DNA of 64,000 bases from Sunxiuqinia dokdonensis (GCF_001270965.1 NZ_LGIA01000148.1:62001-126000), one strand, 5' to 3'. Numbered from the stretch's first letter, positions 15,242 through 25,384 are shown. Notes: generated from the sequence alone by a model not told the origin. Translations and numbers: made by a program.

Positions 15242-16675
15242 ATGTTGAAAAAACACTTGAAAGAACATATTTGTCAGAATCTGGGTTTTGAACCAACAAC
15301 CGGGCAAAATCTCCTGTCCGAAAAGCTGGCTGATTTTATAGCCAATGGCGATCCGGATGAGCTGTTTTTACTGAAAGGCTATGCCGGAACGGGTAAGACC
15401 AGCATGCTCAATGCGTTGGTAAAAACACTGCGTGCCTTTAGGTTCCAGACGGTTCTTTTGGCGCCAACCGGACGGGCTGCCAAAGTGCTTGCATCCTACA
15501 CCGGACAGAGTGCTTTCACCATTCATAAAAAAATCTACCGACAGCAATCCACTACCGATGGATTTGGGAAATTCATGCTGGATAAGAACTTGGCAAAAAA
15601 CTGTTTTTTCATTGTTGATGAAGCATCCATGATTTCTAATTCATCGGCCGAAAGCTCGGTGTTTGGATCAGGGCGATTGCTTGACGATTTGTATGAATAT
15701 GTACACACCGGCGCAAATTGCAAATTGGTGTTGGTTGGCGACACCGCCCAGCTTCCACCGGTTGGAATGGAGATGAGCCCGGCCCTGGATGTGTCGGAGC
15801 TGGAGATGTATGGCAGCAAGGTGATGCATCACGAATTGGTCGATGTGGTCAGGCAGGCGCTCGATTCAGGCATCTTGTACAATGCCACGCAACTGCGGTC
15901 GCTGATCAATGAGCCTTATTTTCAACCGGCTTATTTCCCCATTGAGCTTTCTGGTTTTAACGATATCCAGCGGATTGGCGGAGCGGAGTTGATCGATAAA
16001 ATATCGGACTGTTACGACAAGTATGGCGAACAGCAAACCATGGTGATTACCCGTTCAAACAAACGGGCGAACAGATTTAACGAAGGGATTCGATCCACCA
16101 TTCTTTACAAGGAAGCCGATATTACAATTGGCGATTTGCTGATGGTGGTTAAAAATAACTACTTCTGGCTGGGCGATGACAAGCGGCTCGATTTTATTGC
16201 CAATGGCGATATTGTCGAAATTCAGTCGATCTACAACTACGAAGAGTTGTATGGTTTTCGGTTTGCCAATGTGTGCCTGAAGTTTATTGATTACGACGAT
16301 TTGGAAATAGACTGCAAAATCATTCTCGAAACCCTCAATATTGAAACCGCTTCGCTTGGCTACGAGCAAAGTCAGCGCTTGTTCCAAGCGGTGGCCGAGG
16401 ATTACGCTGATATCAGAAGTAAGAAAAAACGTTGGGAAAAAATCAAGGAGAACGAGTATTTCAATGCTTTGCAGGTCAAGTTTGCCTATGCGGTCACTTG
16501 TCATAAAGCGCAAGGCGGCCAATGGGACGCTGTTTTTGTTGACCAGGGCTACCTGGTGGAAGATCGGCTGGATGTGGAATACCTGCGTTGGTTGTACACG
16601 GCATTTACCCGCCCGGTGAAGGAGTTGTTTCTGGTCAATTTCAACAAAGAATTTTTTGAAACAAAAGTGGATTGA
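15242..16675 (+). CDS. ATP-dependent RecD-like DNA helicase
   Basis: SF1B helicase of 477 residues, RecD2/Dda-like. Walker A GYAGTGKTSML (about 46-56), Walker B FIVDEASMI (about 124), motif III LVGDTAQLPPVG (about 162), motif V AYAVTCHKAQGGQWDAVFVD (about 414-433) and motif VI WLYTAFTRPVKELFLV near the end are all intact. Such enzymes move 5' to 3' on single-stranded DNA and help replication or repair outside RecBCD. It is a single gene, convergent with rnz. Its closeness to Dda-type helicases is judged from length and the compact N terminus. Confidence 0.92.
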   Translation: MLKKHLKEHICQNLGFEPTTGQNLLSEKLADFIANGDPDELFLLKGYAGTGKTSMLNALVKTLRAFRFQTVLLAPTGRAAKVLASYTGQSAFTIHKKIYRQQSTTDGFGKFMLDKNLAKNCFFIVDEASMISNSSAESSVFGSGRLLDDLYEYVHTGANCKLVLVGDTAQLPPVGMEMSPALDVSELEMYGSKVMHHELVDVVRQALDSGILYNATQLRSLINEPYFQPAYFPIELSGFNDIQRIGGAELIDKISDCYDKYGEQQTMVITRSNKRANRFNEGIRSTILYKEADITIGDLLMVVKNNYFWLGDDKRLDFIANGDIVEIQSIYNYEELYGFRFANVCLKFIDYDDLEIDCKIILETLNIETASLGYEQSQRLFQAVAEDYADIRSKKKRWEKIKENEYFNALQVKFAYAVTCHKAQGGQWDAVFVDQGYLVEDRLDVEYLRWLYTAFTRPVKELFLVNFNKEFFETKVD

Positions 16676-16714
16676 ACGGATGGAAAGGGCAATTATTAAT
16701 TGCTGAAATAAAAA

Positions 16715-17641
16715 TTAGCGGACGACAACATAAACCTGGTCTTCTTCAACGGCATAAGTTTCTGGAAAAATCGCTGTTGCTTCATTTAAAATTACCTCCG
16801 GATCTTTGTAGCGGGCCGAGAAGTGGCCTAGCAATAGTTTACCAACCTGCGCTTTTTGGGCAATCAAAGCGGCTTCTTTTCCGGTAGAATGAAAGGTGGT
16901 TTTGGCCATTGCTTTTTCCGATTCAGCAAATGTGGCTTCATGATAAAGCAAATCAGCACCCTGAATGACAGGAATTATTTTTTCGTGGTAAGCCGTATCG
17001 GAACAAAAAGCAAAAGAACGGGGCTTGGCGGGTGGAATAACCAATTCGTGGTTTGGGATTATGGCTCCTTCTTCCGTCAAGAAATCGGCTCCGGCCTTGA
17101 TGTTTTTTATTTCCCTGATTGGAATTCTGTAGCTTTTAAGCGCCTCTTTTTTGATGTTGGGTTCTTTTTCTTTTTCGCGAAACAAAAAACCGCAACATGA
17201 AATACGGTGTTTTAATGGAAATGAAGTGATGGTGAGCTTTTCATCATCGAAAATAACCTGGGCTTTTTTAAAGTTGAGCGGATGAAAAACCAGGCGGAAG
17301 CCCAGTTCGCCCATCGTTAAAAAGTCGAGTTGAAATTGGGTGTAACGTTGCAACTCGGAGTGGGCGTAAATATGCAGGTCCTTTGTTCTGCCGAGTAAAA
17401 CCTGGGTTGAAATAAACCCGATTAAGCCAAAAAAATGGTCGCCGTGGAGGTGTGAAATGAAAATGTGGTCGAGCCTGCCAAACCCGATCTTGTTCTTCCG
17501 AATCTGGTGTTGCGTGCCTTCGCCGCAGTCAATCAAAAAAAACCGCCCAAGCACGTTGAGCACTTGAGCGGTTGGGTATCTTTTGGAAGTAGGCATTGCT
17601 GAACTACTTCCCAGAATTGTCAGTTGAAAAGGCATTTGCAT
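16715..17641 (-). CDS. rnz: Ribonuclease Z
   Basis: Metallo-beta-lactamase endonuclease that trims the 3' end of tRNA precursors. 308 residues, the usual short form. Features: GSSSAMPTSKRYPTAQ, ligand motif FISHLHGDHFFGL (HxHxDH), the extra ligand SDTAYHEKI (D), YHEATFAES and the late LLGHFSARY histidine. It follows the STAS gene by 13 bases and is likely co-transcribed with it. Confidence 0.96.
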   Translation of the reverse strand: MQMPFQLTILGSSSAMPTSKRYPTAQVLNVLGRFFLIDCGEGTQHQIRKNKIGFGRLDHIFISHLHGDHFFGLIGFISTQVLLGRTKDLHIYAHSELQRYTQFQLDFLTMGELGFRLVFHPLNFKKAQVIFDDEKLTITSFPLKHRISCCGFLFREKEKEPNIKKEALKSYRIPIREIKNIKAGADFLTEEGAIIPNHELVIPPAKPRSFAFCSDTAYHEKIIPVIQGADLLYHEATFAESEKAMAKTTFHSTGKEAALIAQKAQVGKLLLGHFSARYKDPEVILNEATAIFPETYAVEEDQVYVVVR

Positions 17642-17654
17642 ACAGGAAATCCTG

Positions 17655-18008
17655 TTATAAGTTGCCCTTTTCTACCAGTAGTTTCTCTGCTTCGTCCACG
17701 TTTTTTGTAATTAACAAAACGGTATGAAGCATTGAAATGCGTATCAGATGTTCAACATCAGGTTGAAGGCCACAGAGAATAAATGTTCCGATTGAGTCTT
17801 CGCAAAGCCGGTTGGCCACTAAGATGGCACTCAAACCGGATGAGTCAACATAACTGCATTGACTCACATCCAGAATGATGTTTTTTACGTCATCATTTCC
17901 TAGTACGACCAACTCTGATTTCAACTCTGGAGCATTATTGGTATCAAGTTTCTTCGAGAGTATCTTGATAACAACGTGATCTTCTTTTTTTGTAATTTCA
18001 AATTCCAT
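17655..18008 (-). CDS. STAS domain protein (anti-sigma factor antagonist type)
   Basis: A single STAS domain of 117 residues, SpoIIAA-like. The motif YVDSSGLSAIL includes the serine that a partner kinase would phosphorylate. Strand/helix order EFEITKKEDHVVIKIL, LDTNNAPELKSELV and the C-terminal helix are complete. In Bacteroidota such proteins work in partner-switching networks, but no kinase or phosphatase gene is near. It is upstream of rnz (13-base gap) and 47 bases from the end of rpsA. Confidence 0.88.
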   Translation of the reverse strand: MEFEITKKEDHVVIKILSKKLDTNNAPELKSELVVLGNDDVKNIILDVSQCSYVDSSGLSAILVANRLCEDSIGTFILCGLQPDVEHLIRISMLHTVLLITKNVDEAEKLLVEKGNL

Positions 18009-18055
18009 GGAACGAAATTTACGAATTTATGTTGAAACGATTGATAAGGATCGGT

Positions 18056-20026
18056 CTATTTTTCTTTGTTCTCTTCCGCTTCCATTTGAGATTTCAAAGC
18101 AGCCAGCTCGCTGATGTCGCCCAGGGTTGTTTTTTCCTGGTTGTTTTCTTTTACTGCTTTCATCGCTTTTGCTGTTTGCTTGGTTTGAGCTTTCTTTTTG
18201 GCGGTATCTTCACCTTTTTTCTCATCTTCGAATACACGTGAGTGAGAAAGAATGATGCGTTTTGCGCCTTTTGAGAACTCAATGACTTTGAAATCCAATT
18301 TTTCTTCCAAGCTGGCTTTTGAACCATCTTCTTTTACCAGGTGGCGTGGAGTAGCAAATCCTTCAACACCGTATGGCAGAGCGATGGTCGCGCCTTTGTC
18401 GAACAACTCAACAATAGTTCCTTCGTGGATTGAATCAACAGAGAAAATGGTTTCGAACACATCCCATGGGTTTTCTTCCAGTTGTTTGTGTCCCAGGCTC
18501 AAACGACGGTTGTCTTTGTCGATGTCCAGAACAACCACTTCAATGTCAGCACCAATAGACGTAAATTCAGATGGATGCTTGATCTTCTTGGTCCAGCTCA
18601 GGTCCGAAATGTGGATTAAGCCGTCAACACCTTCTTCAATTTCAACAAAAACACCAAAGTTGGTGAAGTTCCGAACGGTGGCATTGTGTTGTGTTCCGAT
18701 ACCAAATTTGGTGTCGATTTCTTGCCATGGGTCATTTTTTAGTTGTTTGATACCCAGTGACATTTTCCGTTCTTCGCGGTCCAGGGTCAGGATTTGAGCT
18801 TCTACTTCGTCGCCAACTTTCAGGAAGTCCTGGGCGCTGCGCAAGTGTTGTGACCAGCTCATTTCCGATACGTGAATCAAACCTTCAACTCCGGGAGCGA
18901 TTTCAACAAACGCACCGTAGTCAGCCATAACCACTACTTTTCCTTTTACGCTGTCGCCAACTTTCAACTCGGCATCCACGTTGTCCCATGGGTGAGGAGT
19001 CAGCTGTTTCAAGCCAAGGGCAATTCGTTTTTTGTCATCATCGAAGTCAAGGATAACAACGTTCAGTTTTTGATCCAATTCAACGATTTCGTTCGGATGA
19101 GAAATACGTCCCCAGCTCAGGTCGGTGATGTGAATCAGTCCGTCAACGCCGCCCAGGTCGATGAATACACCGTACGAAGTCACGTTTTTAACAGTTCCTT
19201 CCAGTACCTGGCCTTTTTCGAGTTTCGAGATGATTTCTTTTTTCTGCTGTTCGAGTTCAGCTTCAATCAATGCTTTGTGCGAAACAACCACGTTCCGGAA
19301 TTCCTGGTTGATTTTAACCACTTTGAATTCCATGTTTTTGCCTACGTACATGTCGTAGTCGCGAATTGGTTTCACGTCGATTTGAGAACCTGGCAAGAAA
19401 GCTTCAATGCCGAATACATCGACAATCATACCACCTTTGGTGCGGCACTTGATGTATCCTTTGATAATTTCATCTTTGTCCAGCGCGTCATTCACACGGT
19501 CCCAAGAGCGGACGGCGCGTGCTTTTTTGTGCGACAGGATCATTTGTCCTTTTTTGTCTTCCAGACTTTCAACATAAACTTCAACCGGATCGCCAACTTT
19601 CAACTCTGGGTTGTAGCGGAATTCGTTTAAGCTTACAATGCCGTCTGATTTGTAACCGATATCAACAACTACTTCGCGCTTGTTCATCGAAATAACTGTA
19701 CCTTCCAGTACTTCTTTTTCCTGAACTGTATTCAGTGTGTTGTCGTAAAGGTCAACCAGTTCTTTTTTCTTTTTGCCTGCAAAGCCTTCGTCATCGGCTT
19801 CCAGTGCATCCCAGTCAAATTCTTCTGATTCGGCAGCAGGCGCTGCTTTTTCTTCTTCAACCGCTGGTGCAGCTTCTTCAGCTTCAACAGCCGGTTCAGC
19901 TTCTGCTTTTACTTCTTCAGTTTCCTCAACAGCGGCTGTAGTCTCCGCTTGTTGTGTTTCTTCTGCAACATTTTGTTGTTCGAGTTCTTCCTTTTGCTCA
20001 AGGTTCTCTTTTTTTTCTTCTGTCAT
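18056..20026 (-). CDS. rpsA: 30S ribosomal protein S1
   Basis: mRNA-binding ribosomal protein of 656 residues. An unusual acidic Ala/Glu-rich leader of about 70 residues precedes six S1 domains (about 100-170, 185-255, 270-340, 355-430, 440-515, 530-600); domains 3-5 show the standard GVFIDLGGVDGLIHITDLSW pattern. The C-terminal tail is Lys-rich and charged. S1 is thought to matter greatly in Bacteroidota, where Shine-Dalgarno use is weak. It has a textbook promoter at 20078-20108 and is divergent from the sugar operon. Confidence 0.96.
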   Translation of the reverse strand: MTEEKKENLEQKEELEQQNVAEETQQAETTAAVEETEEVKAEAEPAVEAEEAAPAVEEEKAAPAAESEEFDWDALEADDEGFAGKKKKELVDLYDNTLNTVQEKEVLEGTVISMNKREVVVDIGYKSDGIVSLNEFRYNPELKVGDPVEVYVESLEDKKGQMILSHKKARAVRSWDRVNDALDKDEIIKGYIKCRTKGGMIVDVFGIEAFLPGSQIDVKPIRDYDMYVGKNMEFKVVKINQEFRNVVVSHKALIEAELEQQKKEIISKLEKGQVLEGTVKNVTSYGVFIDLGGVDGLIHITDLSWGRISHPNEIVELDQKLNVVILDFDDDKKRIALGLKQLTPHPWDNVDAELKVGDSVKGKVVVMADYGAFVEIAPGVEGLIHVSEMSWSQHLRSAQDFLKVGDEVEAQILTLDREERKMSLGIKQLKNDPWQEIDTKFGIGTQHNATVRNFTNFGVFVEIEEGVDGLIHISDLSWTKKIKHPSEFTSIGADIEVVVLDIDKDNRRLSLGHKQLEENPWDVFETIFSVDSIHEGTIVELFDKGATIALPYGVEGFATPRHLVKEDGSKASLEEKLDFKVIEFSKGAKRIILSHSRVFEDEKKGEDTAKKKAQTKQTAKAMKAVKENNQEKTTLGDISELAALKSQMEAEENKEK

Positions 20027-20077
20027 GTAATAATCAATTAATTAATAAGTTAGACATTATATTTGTTAAATGCGCGG

Positions 20078-20108
20078 CAAATTTAGGATTTATATGCTTT
20101 AATTCAAA
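20078..20108 (-). promoter_or_regulatory. Promoter of rpsA
   Basis: Minus strand: -33 TTTG (20108-20105), 19-base spacer, -7 TAAATTTG (20085-20078). Full consensus match; the leader to the ATG is about 45 bases and A/T rich. Confidence 0.82.
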
Positions 20109-20232
20109 GGTTTTCAGTGCTTTTTTAGGTATTTAAAGTTGAATTTGAGCGATGTTCGATTTATTTCGAATTATCTGGTCTTTTTTCGTAAAACAATCCG
20201 ACGAACTGCGTAGTTTTGCAGCCTGATTTTTA

Positions 20233-20262
20233 TTGTTAAAGTTGATTTATTTTTTACTTTTG
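20233..20262 (+). promoter_or_regulatory. Promoter of the nucleotide-sugar operon
   Basis: -33 TTG (20233-20235), 19-base spacer, -7 TACTTTTG (20255-20262). The leader to the ATG at 20349 is about 80 bases. The rest of the 322-base gap shows no gene. Confidence 0.78.
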
Positions 20263-20348
20263 ATTGGCTGTCGGGCAATCAGTTTTGAAGATAATCGATC
20301 GGGTCCTTCCCAAAGTTGATTGTTTGGGATCCACAAAATAAAATATAG

Positions 20349-21305
20349 ATGGACGCAAGGAAAAAGCGGATTTTGGTAACAGGCGGCGCTGGTTTTATTG
20401 GTTCGCACCTGTGCGAACAGTTGCTGGCGGAAGGCAATGAGGTGATTTGCCTGGATAATTTTTTCACGGGGGCAAAGCAAAAAGTGGTTCACCTGCTCAG
20501 TAATCCATATTTCGAGTTGGTGAGACACGATGTGACGATGCCATTTTATATTGAAGTGGATGAAATTTACAACTTGGCCTGTCCTGCCTCTCCGGTTCAT
20601 TACCAGTTCAATGCCATTAAAACCATCAAGACCTCGGTCATGGGCTCCATCAACATGCTGGGACTGGCCAAACGGGTGAAAGCGAAGATTTTGCAAGCGT
20701 CAACCAGCGAAGTGTATGGCGATCCGGAACTTCATCCGCAGCCGGAATCTTATTGGGGTAACGTTAATCCGATTGGCGTGCGGTCGTGTTACGACGAAGG
20801 AAAACGGTGTGCGGAATCGTTGTTCGTTAATTACCACCAGCAAAACCAGGTGGTCATTAAAATTGCCAGGATATTTAATACCTACGGGCCCAAAATGGAG
20901 CCGGACGACGGACGTGTGGTTTCCAATTTCATTGTTCAGGCGCTGCAAAACAAAGACATCACCATTTTTGGCGATGGCCTGCAAAGCCGGAGTTTTCAAT
21001 ATGTAGATGATTTGGTGGATGGCTTGCGACGCCTGATGCAAACACCCGACGATTTCTTGGGGCCGGTCAATATTGGCAATCCGCATGAGTTTACCATGCT
21101 CGAATTGGCCGAAAAGATCATTGCTCTTACGGGCAGTCGCTCAAAAATTACCTATTTGCCATTGCCCGAAGATGACCCGATTCAGCGTCAGCCCGATATT
21201 TCGTTGGCCAAAGAAAAACTCAATGGCTGGGAACCTAAAGTCCAGTTGGAAGAGGGCCTGACGAAAACAATTGCGTATTTTGATGAATTATTAAAAACAA
21301 CTTAA
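20349..21305 (+). CDS. uxs: UDP-glucuronate decarboxylase (UDP-xylose synthase)
   Basis: Converts UDP-glucuronate to UDP-xylose via a 4-keto intermediate, using bound NAD. 318 residues with [14 protein letters not shown] at the start, [27 protein letters not shown], catalytic Y and K in SCYDEGKR, and [10 protein letters not shown]; these are hallmarks of UXS rather than of dTDP-glucose dehydratase. First gene of a five- or six-gene operon with rfbA starting 2 bases later. The neighbours make dTDP-sugars, so the operon may feed a surface polysaccharide with xylose and rhamnose. Confidence 0.93.
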   Translation: MDARKKRILVTGGAGFIGSHLCEQLLAEGNEVICLDNFFTGAKQKVVHLLSNPYFELVRHDVTMPFYIEVDEIYNLACPASPVHYQFNAIKTIKTSVMGSINMLGLAKRVKAKILQASTSEVYGDPELHPQPESYWGNVNPIGVRSCYDEGKRCAESLFVNYHQQNQVVIKIARIFNTYGPKMEPDDGRVVSNFIVQALQNKDITIFGDGLQSRSFQYVDDLVDGLRRLMQTPDDFLGPVNIGNPHEFTMLELAEKIIALTGSRSKITYLPLPEDDPIQRQPDISLAKEKLNGWEPKVQLEEGLTKTIAYFDELLKTT

Positions 21306-21307
21306 TT

Positions 21308-22189
21308 ATGAAGGGAATTATTTTGGCTGGAGGTTCCGGCACACGCTTATATCCAATCACCAAGTCGATTTCAAAACAAATTATTCCGGTGTATGACAAG
21401 CCGATGATTTATTACCCCTTGTCGGTGCTGATGCTGGCCGGAATCCGTGAGGTTCTGATCATCTCAACCCCCAAGGACATTTCGCTTTACGAAGATTTGC
21501 TGGGCGATGGCTCCCAATTCGGCATTCAGCTGGAATATGCCATCCAGCCTTCGCCCGATGGTTTGGCCCAGGCCTTTTTAATTGGTGAAGAATTTATTGG
21601 CGACGATCAGGTGTGTTTGATTTTGGGTGACAATATTTTCTACGGATACAATTTCAGCCAAATATTGAAAGAAGCTGGAACACTCGACGATGGCGCTTTG
21701 GTTTTTGGTTACTATGTGAACGATCCGGAGCGTTATGGTGTGGTTGATTTTGACGACGATGGCAAAGTGTTGTCGATTGAAGAAAAGCCGGAGGAACCGA
21801 AATCAAACTATGCCGTGACCGGCTTGTATTTTTATTCGAATGATGTGGTTGCAAAGGCCAAATCGTTAAAACCATCGCCGCGTGGCGAATTGGAAATTAC
21901 GGACCTGAACCGGCTTTATCTCGAAGAGCAGCGCCTGAAAGTTCAGCTGCTGGGGCGCGGTTTTGCCTGGCTCGACACGGGAACGCACGATAGCTTGTTG
22001 CAAGCTTCAAACTTTATTGCGACCATTGAACAGCGCCAGGGACTGAAAGTGTCGTGCCTGGAAGAAATTGCTTTCAAGAAAGGCTACATCTCGAAAGAAC
22101 AGTTGTTGGATCTGGCAAAACCTTTGATGAAAAATCAGTATGGCCAATACTTATACAATTTGGCCAATAAAAAAATTACTTCATTCTAA
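21308..22189 (+). CDS. rfbA: Glucose-1-phosphate thymidylyltransferase
   Basis: Makes dTDP-glucose from dTTP and glucose-1-phosphate, first step to dTDP-rhamnose. 293 residues: [20 protein letters not shown] at the start, [24 protein letters not shown] and the C-terminal [12 protein letters not shown]. Length and motifs are those of RfbA/RmlA. It is 2 bases after uxs and 15 bases before rfbC. Confidence 0.96.
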   Translation: MKGIILAGGSGTRLYPITKSISKQIIPVYDKPMIYYPLSVLMLAGIREVLIISTPKDISLYEDLLGDGSQFGIQLEYAIQPSPDGLAQAFLIGEEFIGDDQVCLILGDNIFYGYNFSQILKEAGTLDDGALVFGYYVNDPERYGVVDFDDDGKVLSIEEKPEEPKSNYAVTGLYFYSNDVVAKAKSLKPSPRGELEITDLNRLYLEEQRLKVQLLGRGFAWLDTGTHDSLLQASNFIATIEQRQGLKVSCLEEIAFKKGYISKEQLLDLAKPLMKNQYGQYLYNLANKKITSF

Positions 22190-22204
22190 TTCGAATTTGA
22201 GTTC

Positions 22205-22753
22205 ATGGAAATTACGACTACGCCGATCGCCGGACTATTGGTCTTGACACCTCGCGTTTTTAAAGACGAGCGGGGTTATTTTTTAGAATCATTTAACGCT
22301 AAAAATCTGGCTGAAGCCGGAATCACCACTTCCTTTGTGCAGGATAACGAGTCCAAATCTACGCGGGGAGTCATTCGTGGATTGCATTATCAGCTGAATC
22401 CAAATGCCCAGGCCAAGTTAGTCCGGGTCATTGAAGGTACCGTGTTTGACGCGGCCGTTGATTTACGAAAGGATTCGCCAACTTTTGGCCAGTGGTACGG
22501 CCTGGAGTTGAGTGGCGAAAATAAGAAGCAGTTGTATATTCCGCGCGGTTTTGCCCACGGGTTTTCCGTGTTGAGCGAAACAGCTGTTTTTGCATACAAA
22601 TGCGATGCTTATTACGATCCGAAATCGGAACGCGGCATTGCTTACAATGATTCGGAATTAAATATCGATTGGAGAGTGGACGAAAAGGACGCTCGAATTT
22701 CAGAAAAAGATCAGGCGAATCCACGGTTTAAGGAAGCCGAATACAATTTTTAA
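22205..22753 (+). CDS. rfbC: dTDP-4-dehydrorhamnose 3,5-epimerase
   Basis: Cupin-fold epimerase acting on the 4-keto sugar. 182 residues; shows FKDERGYFLESFN, the catalytic histidine in RGVIRGLHYQLNP, DAAVDLRKDSPTFGQW, IPRGFAHGFSVL and YKCDAYYDP. Next gene rfbD begins 3 bases later. Complete and typical. Confidence 0.96.
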   Translation: MEITTTPIAGLLVLTPRVFKDERGYFLESFNAKNLAEAGITTSFVQDNESKSTRGVIRGLHYQLNPNAQAKLVRVIEGTVFDAAVDLRKDSPTFGQWYGLELSGENKKQLYIPRGFAHGFSVLSETAVFAYKCDAYYDPKSERGIAYNDSELNIDWRVDEKDARISEKDQANPRFKEAEYNF

Positions 22754-22756
22754 GCT

Positions 22757-23629
22757 ATGGTAAAAATTCTTGTTACAGGAGCAGATGGACAGTTGGGGTC
22801 AGAAATCCGGCGATTGGCCAATCGTTTTCAGGATTTCCATTTTTTGTTTACAGACATCAACGAGTTGGACTTAACCGATCAAGCCGCAGTTTCTCAGTTT
22901 GTTGGGCAGGAAGCTCCGGATTATATCATCAACTGTGCGGCGTACACCGCTGTTGATATTGCCGAAGAAGATACCGAACTGGCCGCTTTGATCAATACCA
23001 AGGTTCCGGCGCTGCTCGGAAAACTGGCGCAAGCAAACAATATCAAAGTGATCCATATTTCAACCGATTATGTATTTGACGGCACTTCGTTTTTGCCTTA
23101 TACGGAAAACGATTTGGTCAACCCCGAGTCGATTTATGGAAAGAGCAAGCTCAATGGCGAGATCGCTTTGCTGAAAGAAGCGCCGTCGGCGATGGTAATC
23201 CGAACATCGTGGTTGTATTCGAGCCATGGTAAAAACTTTGTGAAAACCATGGTGAAGCTGGGCGAAGACCGCGACGAGCTGCGTGTTGTGGCCGACCAGG
23301 TAGGAACACCAACCTTCGCGGGCGATTTGGCCGAAGCAATTTTAACAATTATTTCAAAAACCAAAAATAACGTCTGCGAATGGAAGCCGGGCATTTACCA
23401 CTATTCCAACGAAGGAGTTTGCAGTTGGTACGATTTTGCCAAAGCCATTCATGAACTTTACGGAATCAACTGCCTGGTTCATCCAATTCCTACCGAAGAA
23501 TACCCTACGGCAGCTGCCCGTCCGCCCTACAGCGTGCTGAATAAATCCAAAATTAAGCGTATTTTTGGTGTTCAGATTCCTTATTGGCGCGACAGCCTGA
23601 AAAAATGTATTACCGAATTAAAAAAATGA
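22757..23629 (+). CDS. rfbD: dTDP-4-dehydrorhamnose reductase
   Basis: Last step to dTDP-L-rhamnose, reducing the 4-keto group with NAD(P)H. 290 residues: ILVTGADGQLGSEIRRL, INCAAYTAVDIAEED, HISTDYVFDG, the catalytic Y and K in YGKSKLNGE, and RTSWLYSSHGKNF. No rfbB (dTDP-glucose 4,6-dehydratase) lies in the operon, so the pathway depends on a copy elsewhere. Followed 6 bases later by the mutase gene. Confidence 0.95.
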   Translation: MVKILVTGADGQLGSEIRRLANRFQDFHFLFTDINELDLTDQAAVSQFVGQEAPDYIINCAAYTAVDIAEEDTELAALINTKVPALLGKLAQANNIKVIHISTDYVFDGTSFLPYTENDLVNPESIYGKSKLNGEIALLKEAPSAMVIRTSWLYSSHGKNFVKTMVKLGEDRDELRVVADQVGTPTFAGDLAEAILTIISKTKNNVCEWKPGIYHYSNEGVCSWYDFAKAIHELYGINCLVHPIPTEEYPTAAARPPYSVLNKSKIKRIFGVQIPYWRDSLKKCITELKK

Positions 23630-23635
23630 AAAAAT

Positions 23636-25384
23636 ATGGCAGCAAATAGCGAAGTTTTAGAAGCAGTGATCGAAAAAGCGAAAACATGGTTAAGTGACGT
23701 TTACGACCAGGAAACCCGCAACGAAGTCAAACGCTTGCTGGAGCAGGAGGACAAAACGGAACTGATCGATTCTTTTTATCGTGATCTGGAATTTGGAACC
23801 GGTGGTTTACGTGGAATTATGGGCGTAGGCTCCAACAGAATGAATATTTACACGGTGGGTGCTGCAACCCAGGGATTGAGCAACTATCTGAAAAAAGTGT
23901 TTGCTGATCTGGATCAGATAAAAGTTGCCATTGCCTACGATTGCCGGAACAATAGCCGCCTGTTCTCGGAGAAAAGTGCTGAGATTTTCGCTGCCAATGG
24001 CATCAAAGTTTATTTGTTTGAAGACTTGCGCCCAACACCCGAAATGTCATTTGTTATTCGCGAGCTGGCTTGCCAAAGCGGCATTATTCTGACCGCATCA
24101 CACAACCCCAAAGAGTACAATGGCTACAAAGCCTATTGGGAAGACGGGTCGCAAATTGTGGGGCCTCATGATGTGAACATCATTGAAGAGGTTCAAAAAG
24201 TAAAAGCCGAGGACATCAAATTTGAAGGCAACAGGGAATTGATTGAAATGGTTGGTGAGGAGATTGATCAGAAATTCATTGAAAAAGTAAAAACCGTATC
24301 CATTTCTCCCGATGTAGTGGCTCGTCACAAAGACCTGAAAATAGTTTACACCCCGATTCACGGAACTGGCGTGAAAATGATTCCGGCAGCCTTACGGGCT
24401 TTTGGTTTCAACAATATTTTCAATGTGCCGGAGCAGGATGTGGTGAGCGGTGATTTTCCAACAGTTATTTCGCCTAATCCGGAAGAGCCGGCTGCCATGG
24501 AAATGGCAATGAAAAAAGGCGATGAAGTAGATGCCGACGTGGTGTTGGCTTCCGACCCGGATGCTGACCGCATTGGTGTAGCCGTGAGAAACGATGCCGG
24601 CGAGTTTTTCATCATCAACGGAAATCAAACGGCCTTGCTGTTCATCTATTATATCGTGACCAAAATGAAGGAGAACGGTCAGTTGAAAGGCAATGAATTC
24701 ATTGTGAAAACCATCGTATCGACTGAGAAAATAGCAGAGATTGCCGAAAAGAATGGCATTGAATATTTCGACGTTTACACTGGTTTCAAATACATTGCCG
24801 AAGTGATTCGTGACCATGAAGGAACCAAAAAATACATTGGCGGCGGCGAAGAAAGTTTTGGATTTATGCCGGCCGATTTTGTTCGCGACAAAGATGCGGT
24901 ATCGTCCTGTGCCTTAATGGCCGAAATTACAGCCTGGGCCAAAGATCAGGGCAAGACCTTGTTCGAACTGCTCAAGGATATTTATATGGAATCTGGATAT
25001 TCGAAAGAAAAAATGAAATATATCGTTCGGCCCGGGAAAACCGGTGCTGATGAAATTCAGCAAATGATGGTCACTTTTCGGACCAACCCTCCCAAAACAT
25101 TGGGCGGTAGCCTGCTGAAAGTGGTGAAGGATTACGCCGATTTGACTGAGAAAAACTTACTGAGTGGTGAAAGCAAGAAGATCAATCAGAAAATCACATC
25201 CAATGTGCTTCAGTTTTTTACCGAAGATGGAACCAAAATTTCGGTTCGCCCGTCAGGAACCGAGCCAAAAATCAAGTTTTATTTCGAAGTAGCCGGACAA
25301 CTGAACTCGCCAGGAGAGTTCGACGAAGTGGAACGCCAGGCGGAACAAAAGATCGACGCCATCATGCAAGAACTTAACCTATAA
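23636..25384 (+). CDS. Phosphoglucomutase / phosphomannomutase
   Basis: Alpha-D-phosphohexomutase of 582 residues, expected to supply glucose-1-phosphate (the RfbA substrate) from glucose-6-phosphate. Phosphoserine loop ILTASHNPKEYNGYKAYW (about 152-169), metal loop SDPDADRIG (about 306-314), sugar-binding GGGEESFG (about 402-409) and phosphate-binding RPSGTEPKIKFYFE near the end are all present. It closes the nucleotide-sugar operon; the DUF1080 gene follows by 25 bases and may be co-transcribed. Confidence 0.95.
   Translation: MAANSEVLEAVIEKAKTWLSDVYDQETRNEVKRLLEQEDKTELIDSFYRDLEFGTGGLRGIMGVGSNRMNIYTVGAATQGLSNYLKKVFADLDQIKVAIAYDCRNNSRLFSEKSAEIFAANGIKVYLFEDLRPTPEMSFVIRELACQSGIILTASHNPKEYNGYKAYWEDGSQIVGPHDVNIIEEVQKVKAEDIKFEGNRELIEMVGEEIDQKFIEKVKTVSISPDVVARHKDLKIVYTPIHGTGVKMIPAALRAFGFNNIFNVPEQDVVSGDFPTVISPNPEEPAAMEMAMKKGDEVDADVVLASDPDADRIGVAVRNDAGEFFIINGNQTALLFIYYIVTKMKENGQLKGNEFIVKTIVSTEKIAEIAEKNGIEYFDVYTGFKYIAEVIRDHEGTKKYIGGGEESFGFMPADFVRDKDAVSSCALMAEITAWAKDQGKTLFELLKDIYMESGYSKEKMKYIVRPGKTGADEIQQMMVTFRTNPPKTLGGSLLKVVKDYADLTEKNLLSGESKKINQKITSNVLQFFTEDGTKISVRPSGTEPKIKFYFEVAGQLNSPGEFDEVERQAEQKIDAIMQELNL

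Noticed and set aside
18872-19630. 252-codon frame antisense to rpsA
   Set aside because: Repeats of Phe, Val and Asn mirror the S1 domains; a shadow of rpsA.
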